This document shows, one piece after another, positions 61,580-64,000 of a DNA stretch of 64,000 bases. Within the stretch, counting starts at the first letter, position 1. Each line of letters opens with the position of its first letter. This stretch comes from Abelmoschus esculentus. Lineage: Eukaryota; Streptophyta; Magnoliopsida; Malvales; Malvaceae. The DNA is taken from the NCBI GenBank assembly GCA_035048815.1, contig JAUCBN010000037.1, forward strand, positions 16,272,001 through 16,336,000, in the 5' to 3' direction. The position numbers and the translations under genes are program-made. The notes beneath the pieces are model-generated. The model worked only from the letters and a program-made list of their open reading frames with translations. It ran no database searches and was not told the origin of the DNA.

Positions 61580-63219
61580 ATGGAGCCTACATCTCAGGAA
61601 ATGAATACGACAAGCCAACCAAATCGTGGACCGTCCCTCTCTGCTTTGATTGATGCCATAGCATTGCAGGAACAAAGTTTTGAAGAATCGCTAGCGAATC
61701 AACAGCTTTGGGCCAAACAGCTTGCTGATGCACAGGAGGCAAAGATAAAAGCAGCTGTTCAGCAAATCACAGTAGATGCAGCCGCAGTTAGCGAGATTCG
61801 TCTAGGAAAGAACATTGCTATACCAGAAGTGAAATTAGAAGAGTTTAACTCCGAGAGGTACGATGGTTTAACATATTATCCACTTATCTTACCATTTATC
61901 ATATATTTTCTCCAGCTCTAGTGCATATTCTGTGCATAGTTTGTCTTTAATATATAACAAGCTGGAATGTATTGATATTATTCAATTAGTTCTCTGGCTT
62001 CTCAGTGACTTAACTCTATGAAAGTACACCCATTGGTCTACGGTTTTGGTATCTTAGTTCTGTGGCGAAACTGATTATTCTGATTTTTGAATTTCACTCA
62101 AGAAACTTGCTACAGTCTTAAATCATACATGCTAGCATTTATTTTTTGAGCTGGCTATATAGATTGAATGTTCATGTTACTCAAACTCGGACACGTACCC
62201 TACGCGGGTACTGTTAACATTTTCTAAGGTTAATCTCTGTGTATGTTCTATGCTCAAAAGGTTCTCATAAAGACCGGCATTAGTATGACCATTGTTTAAT
62301 TTGTTTGGTTCTCGTTTTGCATAGGGGCACTGTGGAATTGGAGCTTCAATTACAGTCTCCACCGTGGCAATTCTCAAGATCCAGGTCTATGTCGCTCTTG
62401 CAGTATCCAGAACCAGAAGTTGACAAGGAACACAGAAGGTATGCACTGGGAGATCATGCCGACAAGAGCGGTCGTGCCAATTTCAAGTCCGAAACCCGAT
62501 ATGATCATTACGAGGACCACCAGAGAAACAGAAATTATCCAAGGGTGTCTAGAAGTCCCAATGATGACAGTATCCCTCGCCATGGAAGGTCTACTGATAG
62601 TAGAAAGTGTGGTGAAAGAAGAGGTCCATCACCATTGGAAGGAAGCTGGAAGAAGGGAAGATCTCCGTCGAAGTCAAAGCCTCAAAGATATCCTTATTCT
62701 CCAAGGTCAGACAGATATCATCAAATGGGGCACGAAAGACTCGTGGATGACGGTATCCCTCGTGATAGAAGGCCTATTGATAGCGAAAAACATAGAGAAA
62801 GGAGAGGTGCATCACCTGTGGAAAGAAGCCGGAAGAGGGAAAGATCTCCATCTAAACCCAAGCCTCAGGGTTATGGTCATGAAGACATGCGCAGAGCCAA
62901 CAATTACCGCGACAACAATAACCGTCACCATGCGAGGTCTATCGATAGCAGAAGATATAAAGAAAAGCGAGGTGCATCACCCTCAGAGACTGGCAAGAGA
63001 CACAAGAGCAGGCATACTTTGGCAGAAGACCGGAATGCAAGTCACGGAAAAGACTATGGTGGTGAGATCGGTGAGCCTACGGACAGAAAGAGTGAATGCA
63101 GGGATAAGCGAACCATGGATACAAGCAGTCGGACTCGCACAACTTCTGAACCCCTGAATGCTAAAGCACCACATTCGGCCTCTGTTTGTGTGAACAATCC
63201 TCAAGATTACCCAGCTTAA
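61580..63219 (+). CDS. Coiled-coil and Arg/Ser-rich protein, function unknown
   Basis: Two coding exons: 61580-61857 (ATG through EVKLEEFNSER) and 62325-63219. They are joined in phase through an intron with GTACGATG donor and TTTGCATAG acceptor, giving about 390 residues. Residues about 18-62 (LSALIDAIALQEQSFEESLA, WAKQLADAQEAKIKAAVQQ) form a likely amphipathic helix or coiled coil. The C-terminal 270 residues are hydrophilic and basic, with RS/RD/RE runs and a loosely repeated unit around SR(S/K)...GASP(S/V/L)E...KR(E)RSPSK (three to four times: ERRGPSPLEGSWKKGRSPSK, ERRGASPVERSRKRERSPSK, EKRGASPSETGKRHKSRHTL). It has no membrane segment or signal peptide. RS-type composition suggests a nuclear, RNA-processing role, which is inference only. 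I do not recognise the family. Confidence 0.75.
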
Positions 63220-63810
63220 ATCGTTCTTAACCAACTTTTTCGGTCCCAATAAAACAGTCAGCCTTTGCTAGTTTAGTTAAAATGTTAAGGGGATAGTCGA
63301 TGATCCAACCAGCATTAGACTTTGGATTAAGTTTCTTTTGAACTCTGATTACAAGGTACTATTTTAGTTGCATATTACCAGTTAAGCTTTTTGAAACTTA
63401 ATTTTTGACTTGAATTACTCAAAAACTTATTTTATTTGTTAAAATTATCTTCAATTAAAAGATCTAGCTAAAGCCTAAAGTTTGTTTATAAGTTTTTAAG
63501 CTAATTTAGTTAAGAAAATAAAGTTAACCAAATAGGTCAATTAAATCGATTTTAAAGTTTTTTGTTTTAAAATTGAGACCTAAGGCCGTATGGTTTAACT
63601 AAAACAATTTTAGACCCGTAACACTTGCACCAAATTAGCTAATGGCAGACAAATTGAAAAAGAAAAAAGATTATTCAAACAAAATCTATTCTGTATATTA
63701 ACACGGTCATTTAGTACAAAGAGCCAGTAACAAACTTATATTAACAGCTAAATCATCTCTTCAAGGCAGGTTGTTTGATGAGTTTAATTTTCCGATTGCT
63801 GTTTCGCGAC
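63220..63810. other. 3' flank and spacer between convergent genes
   Basis: Probably the 3' untranslated region of the RS-rich gene at first, then A+T-rich sequence and the 3' untranslated region of the next minus-strand gene. Nothing else was seen. Confidence 0.45.
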
Positions 63811-64000
63811 TTAGTCGCTCCTCTTCTTCTTCTTCTTCTCACTCTTCTCCGCCGAGTTTTTTAACTGTATAAAAAAAATGTTCGAACTTAGTTCATAGTT
63901 CATACAAACGGAGATGACAAGTTAAGCTAAATTAAGTCTGCCATTATCAGAGATTCTTAGCATAACTCACCATAATCGCCAAAATACGGACAAATACGGC
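63811..64000 (-). CDS. 3' end of an unidentified gene (partial)
   Basis: The last exon (63811-63864) follows a good acceptor (TTTTTTTTATACAG) and reads LKNSAEKSEKKKKKRSD, stop. The exon before it, at 63971-64000, reads AVFVRILAIM and ends with the donor ATG/GTGAGT. The two join in phase 0. The Lys-rich C-terminus suggests a nuclear or nucleolar protein, but that is too little to name it. The gene continues beyond the window. Confidence 0.45.

Overview
This is a plant nuclear window, A+T-rich, with intron-containing genes separated by transposon-filled spacers. The protein sequences are eudicot-like. The long-terminal-repeat (LTR) families resemble those I know from cotton (Gossypium, Malvaceae); genus is an inference. 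Nothing bacterial, viral or CRISPR-like is present.

Layout. 1-1050: non-genic. 1.4-5.2 kb (-): AP-2 clathrin adaptor mu subunit. 6.37 kb (-): tRNA-Cys(GCA). 7.3-11.1 kb (-): plastidial pyruvate kinase (PKP3-like). 13.0-19.5 kb (-): peroxisomal LON2 protease. 19.7-25.4 kb: spacer with a promoter-like island, a decayed plastid 16S rRNA insertion, short terminal-inverted-repeat elements and a foldback Mutator-like element. 25.5-26.5 kb (+): FCS-like zinc finger gene with a frameshift. 26.9-32.8 kb: LTR-type remnants, including a 3.4 kb solo LTR. 34.4-35.1 kb (+): beta-amylase pseudogene. 35.6-37.1 kb (-): receptor-like cytoplasmic kinase (PBL19-like). 39.7-41.1 kb (-): casein kinase II beta subunit with a damaged exon. 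42.3-44.5 kb (-): calcineurin B-like Ca2+ sensor (CBL1/CBL9). 46.5-58.4 kb (-): cationic amino acid transporter pseudogene whose first intron holds a 10 kb gag-only LTR retrotransposon, itself carrying a nested solo LTR. 61.6-63.2 kb (+): coiled-coil and Arg/Ser-rich protein of unknown function. 63.8-64.0 kb (-): 3' end of an unidentified gene.

The order LON2 - FLZ - PBL19-like - CK2 beta - CBL matches, as I recall it, Arabidopsis At5g47040 to At5g47100, and AP2M is At5g46630, so the window looks like a conserved ancestral block. Within it LON2, the kinase and CBL look intact, while FLZ, CK2 beta and the transporter carry lesions; this fits gradual loss from one copy of a duplicated genome (inference).

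The genes are independent housekeeping or signalling genes, not a pathway cluster. I did not find a convincing new multi-gene system. The most unusual observations are a 30-bp inverted copy of the last CK2 beta exon inside an upstream CK2 beta exon, the nested gag-only retrotransposon in the transporter intron, and the clusters of TATCGATA palindromes in two different solo LTRs.
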